Origin: Candidatus Saccharimonadota bacterium
GTDB taxonomy: Bacteria > Patescibacteriota > Saccharimonadia > Saccharimonadales > Saccharimonadaceae
Direction of reading: 5' to 3'
DNA: 64,000 nt
Assembly: GCA_015999875.1 (NCBI GenBank)
Contig: JAECRG010000001.1
Span: 1 to 64,000, forward strand
Both the position numbers and the translations under genes were made by a program. Shown piece by piece: positions 1 to 7,932 of this stretch. Under the pieces are notes generated by a model, which was not told the DNA's origin, did not search any database, and was given only the letters and a program-made list of their open reading frames with translations. Each line of letters starts with the position of its first letter. The stretch's first letter is position 1.

Positions 1-99
1 ACAATACGTGTCTTCTTCTACCATTTTTTGTAGGCCACGAACCTGACCTTCGATGAGTTTGAGGCGACGAATCGCGCTTGATTTCGTTTCTTTCTTCAT
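1..99 (-). CDS. csoR: CsoR/RcnR-family metal-sensing repressor, N-terminal part
   Basis: Partial gene: the first 33 residues are present and the rest lies outside the window. The peptide contains the family core RRLKLIEGQVRGLQKMVE followed by DTYC. In CsoR this stretch is the first helix of the DUF156 four-helix fold, and the cysteine (residue 33) is the first metal-thiolate ligand. Family knowledge: these proteins bind a G-tract operator and release it on binding Cu(I), Ni or another effector. A perfect G-tract palindrome lies just upstream of the start, so autoregulation is likely. The other ligands (His and second Cys) cannot be seen, so the effector (copper versus others) is undecided. 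Confidence 0.88.
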   Translation of the reverse strand, partial: MKKETKSSAIRRLKLIEGQVRGLQKMVEEDTYC

Positions 100-108
100 A
101 CTTCTAAT

Positions 109-125
109 ATACCCCCTGGGGGTAT
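109..125. promoter_or_regulatory. CsoR-type operator palindrome
   Basis: The sequence ATACCCCCTGGGGGTAT is a perfect 17-bp palindrome around one central base, ending 10 bp upstream of the csoR start codon. Five-C/five-G half sites within AT-rich flanks match the known CsoR operator architecture. It overlaps where the promoter of the leftward csoR gene must lie, so binding would block csoR transcription. Whether a rightward gene is also controlled is unclear: no convincing ORF starts to the right within 300 bp. Confidence 0.8.
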
Positions 126-211
126 GTATGTCAACATTTACCTATACTGAAATGAGTCGGTGATGTGGTCTGATGTGTACTTTGAGGTGAAATTAACTGA
201 TTAAAAATCAA

Positions 212-257
212 ATAAAGACTCATCCATGAAGAATGAATTTTTTATGGTGACCCTACC
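212..257 (-). repeat. Decayed copy of tRNA-Glu 3' end and its terminator region
   Basis: Positions 242-257 match 15 of 16 bases of 3250-3265, which is the CCA end and acceptor strand of tRNA-Glu. About 25 bp to the left, AGACTCATC also recurs (212-220 here, 3211-3219 beside the tRNA, where it is part of the terminator stem). The rest of the tRNA is absent here. The pair brackets about 3 kb and looks like an old site-specific integration or duplication scar. The stretch 126-422 has no gene I can support. Confidence 0.5.
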
Positions 258-422
258 TTATTCGCTTCTTGAATTTATAGTGGCTGAGATAGTTTGTTGG
301 AATGATGCGATTCGCAGTGTGCGCTTTAGGTATTCCTTGTAGAAGTACGGACGCGTATTCTTGATACGTTTTTTATGAAACAGAGATGATGGAGCCGGAT
401 GCTCACAGTAATTGGATTGCTG

Positions 423-1718
423 TCATTGACCTCTGGATGCTCTAAGGGCATGTTCGAAAGACGCTACCCTTTTTTCGGCATAAGATTTCGCGTCAAAACT
501 TTCATTTATGAGGCTCGCGAGTAGCGGAGATCCAATCATTTTACGCATCAGACGTTCTGACTTTGAGAGTTGTTTTTCTGCGGCATTAGTCGCCTTTGCC
601 AGCGTTTCGTCATGATTAATATTTCCAATGGCGCCTCTCAGCCTCGCAGCTGTTAAGATTGGATCAATCGCACCTGGTAACCAACGTTCGCGTATGTCAC
701 TGTCGAGACTGCCAAGAATTATATCTTCGGCTCGTTCTCGCGAAATATCGGGTGGCAACGTGTTACGGCATGTATCATCCGACCCAAATGAGTCAGTCGT
801 CCAGATTTCGGATGTGTCATGTTCATGTAGTCGGTCAATATAGCGTCGTGGTGAGGTATATAGCTGGGCCCCACTCAAGTATGGGCGATAGTAGTTGGTG
901 TAAAGTCGTGCGGTTTCATGCGTGATGGCGTTTGCATCGAATCCCCCATTGTGTGCGTATCTACTAAATGGAATCACTAGACCTGCCTCGTAGCCTATAC
1001 GGCCAGGAGCTTGGAAGCAAGTGTTATCGACCCACGTCGTTACCTTGGCTGTATTTGGATGGGATGACAGTCTGGCATGAGTGACTCTTGTCGCGACTGA
1101 ACTATGTACGGCTGTGTTCGCGAGTGAGTCACCAAATAGATTTTGGTATCTTGCGGTTCGCTGCTCGTAGTGCTGTTGAATACGTGATATGTAATGTGGA
1201 CTAATGGAGTGTGTATCGATGTCGTTGTTAACTCCAGTGACATCATCTGAAAATCCATGTTCGTAATGTGCGAGTAAAAATGCAGCATTCCATAGATCTC
1301 TGCGGATTAGCCCAATAGTCGGCTCATCGTATAGCGTTGTCGATGAGCGCACGTCCAGCCGAGGAAATGCTTCACGAGCTTGATCGACGATCGCTTCGGC
1401 TTCTGTAGCCTTGCTGTTTGCATCTATAGCATCTAGTGGTGCATTGAGCGAAAGAAAGACTGTAAACGGACTCGTTGTTTTTTGCTTTGCATACTCACCA
1501 AGTGTGGGAAATATATAGGGGTTATCTTGGTGGGCTGCAACCGGGATAAGTACCGCCGTTTTGGCAGCTGGTCTATCCTTATCTTCAAATGCAGTAGCCA
1601 TGTCGATGGCGGCTTCACGGTCTCGTTGAGTCATCTCTTCACTAATAAAAAGGCTAGCCCGCTCTCTATGTGTTGGAGCATGATTGATGTATGAATTTAA
1701 AGATGGTATTTCTGGCAT
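423..1718 (-). CDS. Putative GT-A-fold glycosyltransferase (family 2-like)
   Basis: 431 residues. An N-terminal beta-strand motif AVLIPVAAHQDN (residues 55-66), the segment IGLIRRDLWNAAF and an acidic NNDID motif (164-168) in the place of the GT-A DxD suggest a nucleotide-sugar-dependent glycosyltransferase. No membrane segment or signal peptide is visible. The start at 1718 is preferred over an in-frame ATG at 1739 because the latter lies inside the -10 box: TGG-TATAAT (-10 at 1728-1733 on this strand) ends 9 nt before ATG 1718, giving a nearly leaderless mRNA. Lies inside the stretch bracketed by the tRNA-Glu repeat. The family is inferred from motifs only, and acceptor and donor are unknown. 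Confidence 0.55.
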   Translation of the reverse strand: MPEIPSLNSYINHAPTHRERASLFISEEMTQRDREAAIDMATAFEDKDRPAAKTAVLIPVAAHQDNPYIFPTLGEYAKQKTTSPFTVFLSLNAPLDAIDANSKATEAEAIVDQAREAFPRLDVRSSTTLYDEPTIGLIRRDLWNAAFLLAHYEHGFSDDVTGVNNDIDTHSISPHYISRIQQHYEQRTARYQNLFGDSLANTAVHSSVATRVTHARLSSHPNTAKVTTWVDNTCFQAPGRIGYEAGLVIPFSRYAHNGGFDANAITHETARLYTNYYRPYLSGAQLYTSPRRYIDRLHEHDTSEIWTTDSFGSDDTCRNTLPPDISRERAEDIILGSLDSDIRERWLPGAIDPILTAARLRGAIGNINHDETLAKATNAAEKQLSKSERLMRKMIGSPLLASLINESFDAKSYAEKRVASFEHALRASRGQ

Positions 1719-1780
1719 GAATAATATATTATACCACACTATAGGTCTTTATCAATCGCTAGCAAGCTGTAGTGCACGCT

Positions 1781-2389
1781 GTGTCGATACGGAAAGTTTT
1801 CGCTAGAACTATTTGATGCACCACTGGACCCGAGAGTAGCTTGGTAAAAGATATATCATGTCCTTGACGGTTTCCGGAACCCTGGCTTTTACTCCTTGCA
1901 TCTTCGAGCGCATAGAGTGGATTACTGTATTAAAAATAATTGAGATTTAGTGTACACTGTTAATGTTTACATTTGGTTTTGTTTGATAGACGATGCCATC
2001 TGGTGTTGACACGTTATTACGAATCACTATAGGAGATGTCTCAATGGATAAAACCAATAAGTCTAAAAAAGTCTGGTACAGAAACGTATGGGTATGGGTA
2101 GGTGCTACGATAATCGTCCTACTTCTAGTCGCCAACTGGTTGATTCCAGGTGGTCTAATCAGATAACAAAAGATTCCTCTGACGTGCGCTCACCTGTCAC
2201 GCCAGGCATTCCAGGTGACTGGAAAGTGGATGAAGTTAAAGCCCTATTTTAATAGCCAGCGGTATTCATCTTTGTTTTTACTGCTATTTGTATAAAGATG
2301 GGCCGATTAAGAATCCTGAGTGGCATTCCCGCTAGTGAAACATCCAACTATTCCGTGTCGATATGGAAAGTTCTCGCTGCAACTACCCG
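1781..2389. repeat. Pair of degenerate 37-nt direct repeats
   Basis: Positions 1781-1817 and 2355-2391 match at about 30 of 37 bases (shared core GTGTCGATA-GGAAAGTT). On the minus strand both read a short peptide of the type ELS(I/V)ST broken by stops, so they may be remnants of a duplicated coding sequence. Between them lies only one small gene (2044-2166). The intervals 1740-2040 and 2170-2400 otherwise contain nothing I can support. Confidence 0.35.
2044..2166 (+). CDS. Small single-span membrane protein, 40 aa
   Basis: ATG at 2044 is preceded by AGGAG at 2031-2035 with 8 nt spacing. The product has a lysine-rich N-terminus (MDKTNKSKK), one hydrophobic segment at about residues 14-35, and ends GGLIR. 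The basic N-terminus predicts an N-in orientation. It has no recognisable family. It lies alone in a gene-poor, repeat-bearing stretch, so it could be a toxin-like or leader peptide, but nothing in the sequence decides this. Confidence 0.5.
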   Translation: MDKTNKSKKVWYRNVWVWVGATIIVLLLVANWLIPGGLIR

Positions 2390-2401
2390 ATACTTACTAG
2401 A

Positions 2402-3136
2402 TCAAAGATTTTTTTGCATGACTAGCGCATCGATAGGTGAAATATCTGCAATAATTGGTATATGGTCGGATGCGCAAATTTCATTTGGAATAGTGCGTAA
2501 ATCGTAGTCTATGGCAGTCAAAGAGCCTCTTAATCCGCGGACTGCTAATAAGTCGAGCGCAACAAGCTCGCCGTTCACGATAGCCGTCGGTCTTTCGCCG
2601 CTTATATTCGTAAATCCAGCTTGCTCAACCATTGTTTGTACACGGCCTCCGGGTCGGCCATTGCAATCGGCAAGAATAACTGCGGTCTGTTGATCTCCAA
2701 GAGTACTAAGAAGCTCGCGCGTCTGGCTAGCTCCAATATGATTATGGTCATCTTCAGGTGCCCACTTGATGTGCGTATTGGCAACAGCAACTTCGCCTAT
2801 CTGAGTAACTTGAAGTACATGACCTGACTCGTCATCGTATGCGTACGATTTGTGATCAGCCACCTCTACCCCACGCTTAATAAGAGTCAGGCATCCATCA
2901 GGCTTATCGTGACCCTTTGGCGTCCAGAATGATTGCCAGTCTGCATCACCTTCAAAGACCTCAACTAAAGCCCTATCAGCTTCTTGAAGTCCAACTACAT
3001 CTGCGTCCAGGCTGTTTATTTGTCGAGATAAATGACCGAGGCGTGCACCTGGCTGCATGAGTCCGGGCGTAGTATGACTGTAGTCGCCGTAGCTAGTGTA
3101 CGCGTCTGCTAGAACGTTGAATGATACATATCTCAT
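2402..3136 (-). CDS. Endonuclease/exonuclease/phosphatase (EEP) family hydrolase
   Basis: 244 residues with the full set of EEP metal and catalytic motifs: Asn7 (SFN), Glu52 (LQEAD), His122 (NTHIKW), Asp157/Asn159 (ADCNG), Asp195 and Asp224-His225 (SDHIP). The fold covers DNase I, exonuclease III, sphingomyelinase-like and CCR4-like enzymes, so the substrate (nucleic acid, phospholipid or phosphoester) cannot be read off. No signal peptide, so probably cytoplasmic. Start 3136 is chosen because TGC-TACAGT (-10 at 3147-3152) ends 10 nt upstream; the in-frame ATG at 3166 lies upstream of that promoter. Distinct from the exonuclease III at 16557. Confidence 0.8.
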   Translation of the reverse strand: MRYVSFNVLADAYTSYGDYSHTTPGLMQPGARLGHLSRQINSLDADVVGLQEADRALVEVFEGDADWQSFWTPKGHDKPDGCLTLIKRGVEVADHKSYAYDDESGHVLQVTQIGEVAVANTHIKWAPEDDHNHIGASQTRELLSTLGDQQTAVILADCNGRPGGRVQTMVEQAGFTNISGERPTAIVNGELVALDLLAVRGLRGSLTAIDYDLRTIPNEICASDHIPIIADISPIDALVMQKNL

Positions 3137-3207
3137 TATTAAACATACTGTAGCATATAATTTCATATTATCAAAAATATAGAGAAGACCCTGTAGGTAA
3201 ACGACAA

Positions 3208-3237
3208 TAGAGACTCATCATAAATGATGAGTCTCTA
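3208..3237 (-). terminator. Terminator of tRNA-Glu
   Basis: Perfect 13-bp stem (3208-3220 with 3225-3237) and TAAA loop, 15 nt downstream of the encoded CCA of the leftward tRNA, followed by a moderately T-rich tail. Confidence 0.7.
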
Positions 3238-3252
3238 CTTGCTATTCAATTA

Positions 3253-3327
3253 TGGTGACCTTACCGGGAATCGAACCCGGATTGCCAGGATGAGAACCTG
3301 ATGTCCTAACCGTTAGACGATAAGGCC
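3253..3327 (-). tRNA. tRNA-Glu (CTC), CCA encoded
   Basis: Complete cloverleaf: acceptor GGCCTTA pairs with TAAGGTC (one G-U), D arm GTCTAACGGTTAGGAC, anticodon stem TCAGG/CCTGG around loop TTCTCAT with anticodon CTC (reads GAG), T arm CCGGG-TTCGATT-CCCGG, discriminator A at 3256 and CCA at 3253-3255. CTC usually supplements a TTC isoacceptor, which is not in this window. Its 3' end recurs in decayed form at 242-257. Confidence 0.95.
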
Positions 3328-3366
3328 AAATTACTATCCTACTCTACCAAATATACCGACCTCTGT

Positions 3367-3753
3367 CTAGTTATCTGGTGTCTCTAGGGATTCAATGATC
3401 GACAAAAGCTTGCGCGGTGTAATATCTGCTTTAATGAGATAACCGTCCGCGTGGTGCTCCATCGCCATGCGTGACTCTTCGTCTTGTTCAAAGTTTGTGA
3501 GCACGAGCACCTTTGTGTTTGGTATCATGTCTTTTTCTTTGCTTCGGAGCGTGGCAAGAATTTCGCTTCCGCGGCGTTCTGGAAGCATGACGTCAAGTAG
3601 GATCAGGTCATAAGGCTTGTTGCGGGCTGCTACGAGTCCGTCATTGCCGCTTACCATCCAATCGACGTCGTAGCCAGCTTTGCGCAAGCTACGGACGTAC
3701 ATCTCGCCTATTAGTCGGTCGTCTTCGATGCATAGTATTGTTTTAATGGCCAT
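3367..3753 (-). CDS. Single-domain response regulator (CheY-like receiver)
   Basis: 128 residues form one REC domain and nothing else: acidic pocket E10-D11-D12, phospho-acceptor D54 (LLDVMLP), T86 (VLVLT), K108 (YLIKAD). Without an output domain it presumably acts by protein-protein contact or as a phosphate shuttle. It lies 3 bp downstream of the histidine kinase (stop of kinase, then this ATG), so the two are surely a cognate pair in one operon. It could serve as a stand-alone regulator of the kinase or a distant output protein; no DNA-binding gene is in the operon. Confidence 0.93.
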   Translation of the reverse strand: MAIKTILCIEDDRLIGEMYVRSLRKAGYDVDWMVSGNDGLVAARNKPYDLILLDVMLPERRGSEILATLRSKEKDMIPNTKVLVLTNFEQDEESRMAMEHHADGYLIKADITPRKLLSIIESLETPDN

Positions 3754-3756
3754 GTG

Positions 3757-5298
3757 CTACCCTCTGTACATGTTATGGTTTGTAATCCAGTTTTGTTTGG
3801 TCTTGATAACTTCTGAGTTGTTACCATTATCGCTTGCTTTGAGTTTTTCTTCAACACTCGAATAGATTGGCAGACTAAAGGTGAATGTGGATCCTTTGTT
3901 TTCAGAGCTTCGGACACTAATTGTGCCGCCATGTGACTCGACGATAGCTTTGGAGATGTAGAGTCCAATACCTGATCCGGCTACTTGCTCGCGCGAACGG
4001 TGCGAGCGGTAGAATTTGTGAAAAAGATTGTGCACTACGCCGTCTGGCATACCGATACCGTTGTCGGCGACTGACACTTCTACGAAATCCCCTGCTGGTT
4101 TTGCAGTCACTTTAATGATGCCACCTTCGTTGCTGTATTTGATGGCATTGTCTACCAGGTTGGCAAATACTTCAGTGATACTGTTGGCGTCTGCTGCAAC
4201 TGTCGGTAGATCATGTGCGATATCTACCGCTAAAATTCTGCCAAGTGTGCCTGCGCGCATATCCATATCGTGTGCAATTGAGCCATAGATATCATCGAGT
4301 CGCTGCTTGGTAAGTTCCACGCGGTAATGTTTTTTGTCATAGCGGGATACATTGAGAATGTTGTTTACGTACGTGCTGAGGCGATTTGAGGATACGACAA
4401 GTCGCCCTAGGAGCGTTTTTTGCTCGGCGGTCAGTTTGCCTTCAAGTTCTTCGTCAAACACATCTAGGTAGCCACGAATAACAGTGATAGGGCCACGCAG
4501 CTCATGGGCTGCGAACGCGATAAAATCAAGATCTTTTTCGTCTGGTTCGTATTGTGAGGTTCTATCCTGTAGTACCATTACTATCTGTGTCTCGCTATCT
4601 CGTGAGTATGACGCAGCTATGTCGAAAATGCGAGGTTCGTCTGCACTGTCTGGATTGGTGTGAATGCGCGTCCAGAGTTTTTCGCTGTTCATCTTGTTCA
4701 CCTGACAATCTTTGAGCCAGTATTCAAATGTGATGTCACCGCTATCAAACATAAGATCTAGCTGCTGAGAGCCATCAGGCTTGGGGTGTACCGGTGCGTG
4801 AGGGCTTGCATATGAGATAGAATTATTTGCGTCAAATATGATGATGCTCGCATCAGTATGCGAAAGTGCTGCTTCGATCGGCGGTACGTTGGAAGTAGCC
4901 GCCGTAGAGTGTCGCTGCTCTGTGTCATTTTCGTATGTGAGCTTGTAGATTAGATCTAGCATGGGCTTGGTGCCATCTTTGTCGTAGCGCTTGGCGTTAG
5001 AGTTCGGAGGGCGACTGGCTGATTTTTCGCCAGCGACATAGGAAAGTGCGGCGGTTATTGCGCGCATAGGCTCGATGATGACGCCAAGCGCAATTATATT
5101 GACCGAAATACCCACAGCAAGTGCTAGGCAGATGAGTGCCCAAAATATCGGTTCTTGGTGGGTCAGGATGCCAGACACAAGCATAGCTCCTGCGAGCACG
5201 GCTACGCTGACAAACTGGAATATAACGACGATCGCAGCGCTTGTTCGATTGTGACGCTGGTAGAAATCTTTGATCTGGGGCTTTTGCCCTACTGCCAT
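3757..5298 (-). CDS. Membrane sensor histidine kinase
   Basis: 513 residues. Two hydrophobic segments at about 22-44 and 53-75 form a hairpin with almost no extracellular loop, suggesting membrane or cytosolic sensing. A PAS-like stretch (about 146-250) follows, then HisKA with phospho-acceptor H265 in AAHELRGP, and HATPase_c with N box NLVDNA (380-385), GIGMPDG and GSGIGLYIS. Start 5298 is chosen over 5340 because of the strong Shine-Dalgarno GGGGGAGG 7 nt upstream. It overlaps the stop of the preceding DUF3048 gene by 10 nt, so all three genes to 3367 are probably co-transcribed. Signal unknown. Confidence 0.93.
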   Translation of the reverse strand: MAVGQKPQIKDFYQRHNRTSAAIVVIFQFVSVAVLAGAMLVSGILTHQEPIFWALICLALAVGISVNIIALGVIIEPMRAITAALSYVAGEKSASRPPNSNAKRYDKDGTKPMLDLIYKLTYENDTEQRHSTAATSNVPPIEAALSHTDASIIIFDANNSISYASPHAPVHPKPDGSQQLDLMFDSGDITFEYWLKDCQVNKMNSEKLWTRIHTNPDSADEPRIFDIAASYSRDSETQIVMVLQDRTSQYEPDEKDLDFIAFAAHELRGPITVIRGYLDVFDEELEGKLTAEQKTLLGRLVVSSNRLSTYVNNILNVSRYDKKHYRVELTKQRLDDIYGSIAHDMDMRAGTLGRILAVDIAHDLPTVAADANSITEVFANLVDNAIKYSNEGGIIKVTAKPAGDFVEVSVADNGIGMPDGVVHNLFHKFYRSHRSREQVAGSGIGLYISKAIVESHGGTISVRSSENKGSTFTFSLPIYSSVEEKLKASDNGNNSEVIKTKQNWITNHNMYRG

Positions 5299-6404
5299 GA
5301 TACGCCTCCCCCTTCGTTTACGGGAACGGCTGAGAACCATGTCTTACCTCTTGGCAACAGCAGTGGCTGGCCTGTTTTTTTATCGGTAAATGATAGCTGA
5401 GTACGCATGTTTTCTTTGTGCCAGACGGCCTCCGTAGCTTTCCCTTGTGCAAACACCACGGCATCTCCTGTGCCGCTTGTGTGATAATTCTCACGGTATC
5501 CGTCTTCTAGGACGTTGTCCATTTGTTGCTTGAGTACCACAACTACCTGCGCGCCAATATGACCTTTTTCTCGATCTACATGGGGTGCACCTGCTTGAGA
5601 GCGTAAATACGTTGCGCTTGCTGCATCGTAGTTCCACGAGCTGTTATAGGTAGGGCCACTCATGGTGACATCTATAGCATTCGCCACTTGACCCGAAAAC
5701 GGCTGGTCGCTACGAACGATCGCCTGCGGGGAGGATTGTGCGTAGCCGCGTTGTGCGTTTAGCTCGTCGAGCTTAGCAAAGCTGGTATATACATTGTGGG
5801 GCGCATAGCGGTCACTCGAGCGCCAGTATGTGCCTGCGTTGAAAAATTGGTCGAGGTCTTTGTGTGTGCCATTTCGTACTTCTTGTAACGCAAAGAGACT
5901 GCCCCCGACATGCGCTATAGCTGGATCATAAGGTGCCATCCAGTCTATGTAATACATGCGCAGGCTGCGAACAGGCCCAAGTAGTTCTGGGCGATTTTGC
6001 TGATAGAGTGCGGCAAAGCGAGTAATACCACCTTCGGCTATGGCCTCGTATACAACGTCGGCTTGCTGTAGTCCAGACTGCGGGCGAGCATCGGGACTGT
6101 TTTCGATCATTACTGCGGTGACATTGACTTTTGTAGCTGCCTCATCTGCGAGTTCGATACCTGTTAGTGGTGAGTAGAATTTTGGCGCAGGTTTTTTCTT
6201 GACTTGATGAGTCAGGGGCACCTGTATATCCGACACTGGCTTTTGATAGAGTACGACGAATGTCACGAGAGCAGCTGCCAATACTAATACTGCACTAGCG
6301 ATAAGGATAGTAATTTTTTTATGCTGTATCATCCAAGCGGTGACAGCTTGCCAGCGACGATGTGCGTGTTTGTCACGCGATTTTGTGTGTTCGTGGGCGT
6401 CCAT
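5289..6404 (-). CDS. DUF3048 (YerB-like) membrane-anchored protein
   Basis: 371 residues. Basic cytoplasmic N-terminus, one transmembrane anchor at about 32-53, then an extracellular DUF3048 domain with the hallmarks SPLTG (78-82), VMIENSPDARPQSG (98-111) and VYEAIAEGGITRF (118-130). The family is related to Bacillus YerB, a lipoprotein of unknown biochemical role; here a signal anchor replaces the lipobox. First gene of an operon with the kinase and receiver, which suggests it could be sensory or a cell-envelope target of that system (inference). TGC-TATACT (-10 at 6415-6420) lies 10 nt before the ATG, so the mRNA is nearly leaderless. Confidence 0.88.
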   Translation of the reverse strand: MDAHEHTKSRDKHAHRRWQAVTAWMIQHKKITILIASAVLVLAAALVTFVVLYQKPVSDIQVPLTHQVKKKPAPKFYSPLTGIELADEAATKVNVTAVMIENSPDARPQSGLQQADVVYEAIAEGGITRFAALYQQNRPELLGPVRSLRMYYIDWMAPYDPAIAHVGGSLFALQEVRNGTHKDLDQFFNAGTYWRSSDRYAPHNVYTSFAKLDELNAQRGYAQSSPQAIVRSDQPFSGQVANAIDVTMSGPTYNSSWNYDAASATYLRSQAGAPHVDREKGHIGAQVVVVLKQQMDNVLEDGYRENYHTSGTGDAVVFAQGKATEAVWHKENMRTQLSFTDKKTGQPLLLPRGKTWFSAVPVNEGGGVSWQ

Positions 6405-6461
6405 GCTTACGCTTAGTATAGCATAGCTGGTTGGGCTGCTTGTACTGGCTAGCCGCGAGTA

Positions 6462-7907
6462 TTAACTTACGCTAAGTGCAGCAATGGATGAGTCGATTCT
6501 ATCGATCGATGAGGTCTGTCCTAGCGTGGCGAGGGTGTCTGGCAAGGCAGGGCTAAAGGGTGCCCACGAGACGCTAAGACGAATAAGACTGAGTAGAATA
6601 CCAGGCTTCTCACCTGTCGTTTCAAGGAGTGTATTGAGAGTGTTTTGAATTTGTTCGGGAGTAAACTCATCAGCATTGATTTGCGCAAGCGCATTGCGGG
6701 TAGCGCTCAGGAGCTGTTGAATCTGATCGAGTTCGAGTTTTTTGAGCTGCTTGTTGTCTTGAATCATATTCCAGTCTGGATCGGGTGTTTCGAAGAAGTA
6801 GCTGCTGAGTATCGGTAGGTCTGTGAGGGTTTTGAGCCGATCTTGCACTAGTGCCAGGATCTCTTTTCGTTTACTGGCATCTGCTTTGAGGGCACTTTCG
6901 GACCAGAACGGAGCAGCTCGCTCCAGTAAGTTGTCGAGAGGGAGTGCGCGTATATGCTGGCCGTTCATCCATAGTAGCCGTCTTGTATCGAATCGTGCCC
7001 CCGAGCGTTGTACGCGGTCGAGGCTAAATTTGGCAATAAGCTCATCTACACTAAAGATCTCCTGCTCGGTACCATCGTTCCAGCCAAGACTCGCGATGAA
7101 ATTAACGAGTGCTTCGGCTATGTAGCCATCTTTGATGTAATCGAGCACGTCTTTTGCGCCATCTCGTTTGCCGAGTTTTTTGCCACCCGTCTCGGCGAGG
7201 ATATGTGGCATGGTGGCAAAGACCGGACGCTCTAGACCGAGTGCTTCGTAAATATTGAGATATGTCGGCTGGCTCGAAAGAAATTCCTGGCCACGGATTA
7301 GATGAGTGATTTTCATCTCCGCGTCATCTACGATATGCGCAAAATTATATGTCGGGTAGCCGTCTGACTTGATAAGTACGATGTCATCAACTACTTCAGG
7401 GCCAGTGGCCAAGTCTCCCATTACCGCATCCTGCCATTTATAGGCTTTTGGCTCGCTTTTGAAGCGTAGTGGCATGCCCGGTTGCCACTGAGGTGGATTT
7501 TCTGGTCGATGGTTGCGATAGAGAAAAGCCTTCTTAGTGGCTTTTGCCTCTTCTCGAAACTCAGTAAGTTGTTCGGGGGTGTAGGGGTCGGCGTATGCCC
7601 TTCCTTGTTCGATTAGCTTTTGCGCCCACTCTTGATAGATTTCGAGTCGTTCGCTTTGAAGGTATGGGCCGTAAGCACCTTCTTTGTCCGGGCCTTCGTC
7701 ATAATTAATACCAAGTGTGCTTAGGCATTTGATAATGTGCGCCGCAGATCCCTCTACCTCCCGCACTTTATCTGTGTCTTCTATGCGCAAGATAAATTGG
7801 CCGTCTGCTTGACGTGCTACAAGCCACGCAAATAGTGCTGTACGAATACCACCGACATGCAAAAAACCTGTGGGGCTGGGTGCGAAACGAGTACGGACTT
7901 CTTTCAT
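6462..7907 (-). CDS. gltX: Glutamyl-tRNA synthetase
   Basis: 481 residues, class I aminoacyl-tRNA synthetase charging tRNA-Glu with glutamate. The HIGH signature appears as HVGG (17-20) within RFAPSPTGFLHVGG, and the KMSKS signature as KLGKR (244-248). The region around 100-130 lacks the zinc-binding cysteines present in some GluRS. Normal bacterial length with an anticodon-binding C-terminal half. No GlnRS or gatCAB is in the window, so discriminating versus non-discriminating cannot be judged. TGT-TATAAT (-10 at 7916-7921) ends 8 nt before the start, a leaderless arrangement. Confidence 0.97.
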   Translation of the reverse strand: MKEVRTRFAPSPTGFLHVGGIRTALFAWLVARQADGQFILRIEDTDKVREVEGSAAHIIKCLSTLGINYDEGPDKEGAYGPYLQSERLEIYQEWAQKLIEQGRAYADPYTPEQLTEFREEAKATKKAFLYRNHRPENPPQWQPGMPLRFKSEPKAYKWQDAVMGDLATGPEVVDDIVLIKSDGYPTYNFAHIVDDAEMKITHLIRGQEFLSSQPTYLNIYEALGLERPVFATMPHILAETGGKKLGKRDGAKDVLDYIKDGYIAEALVNFIASLGWNDGTEQEIFSVDELIAKFSLDRVQRSGARFDTRRLLWMNGQHIRALPLDNLLERAAPFWSESALKADASKRKEILALVQDRLKTLTDLPILSSYFFETPDPDWNMIQDNKQLKKLELDQIQQLLSATRNALAQINADEFTPEQIQNTLNTLLETTGEKPGILLSLIRLSVSWAPFSPALPDTLATLGQTSSIDRIDSSIAALSVS

Positions 7908-7932
7908 AACTATCTATTATAACAGATAGAGA

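Noticed and set aside
354-374. Hairpin CGTAT/ATACG with T6 run, rightward intrinsic terminator
   Set aside because: Only 5 bp and no rightward gene upstream to terminate; could be chance in AT-rich DNA.
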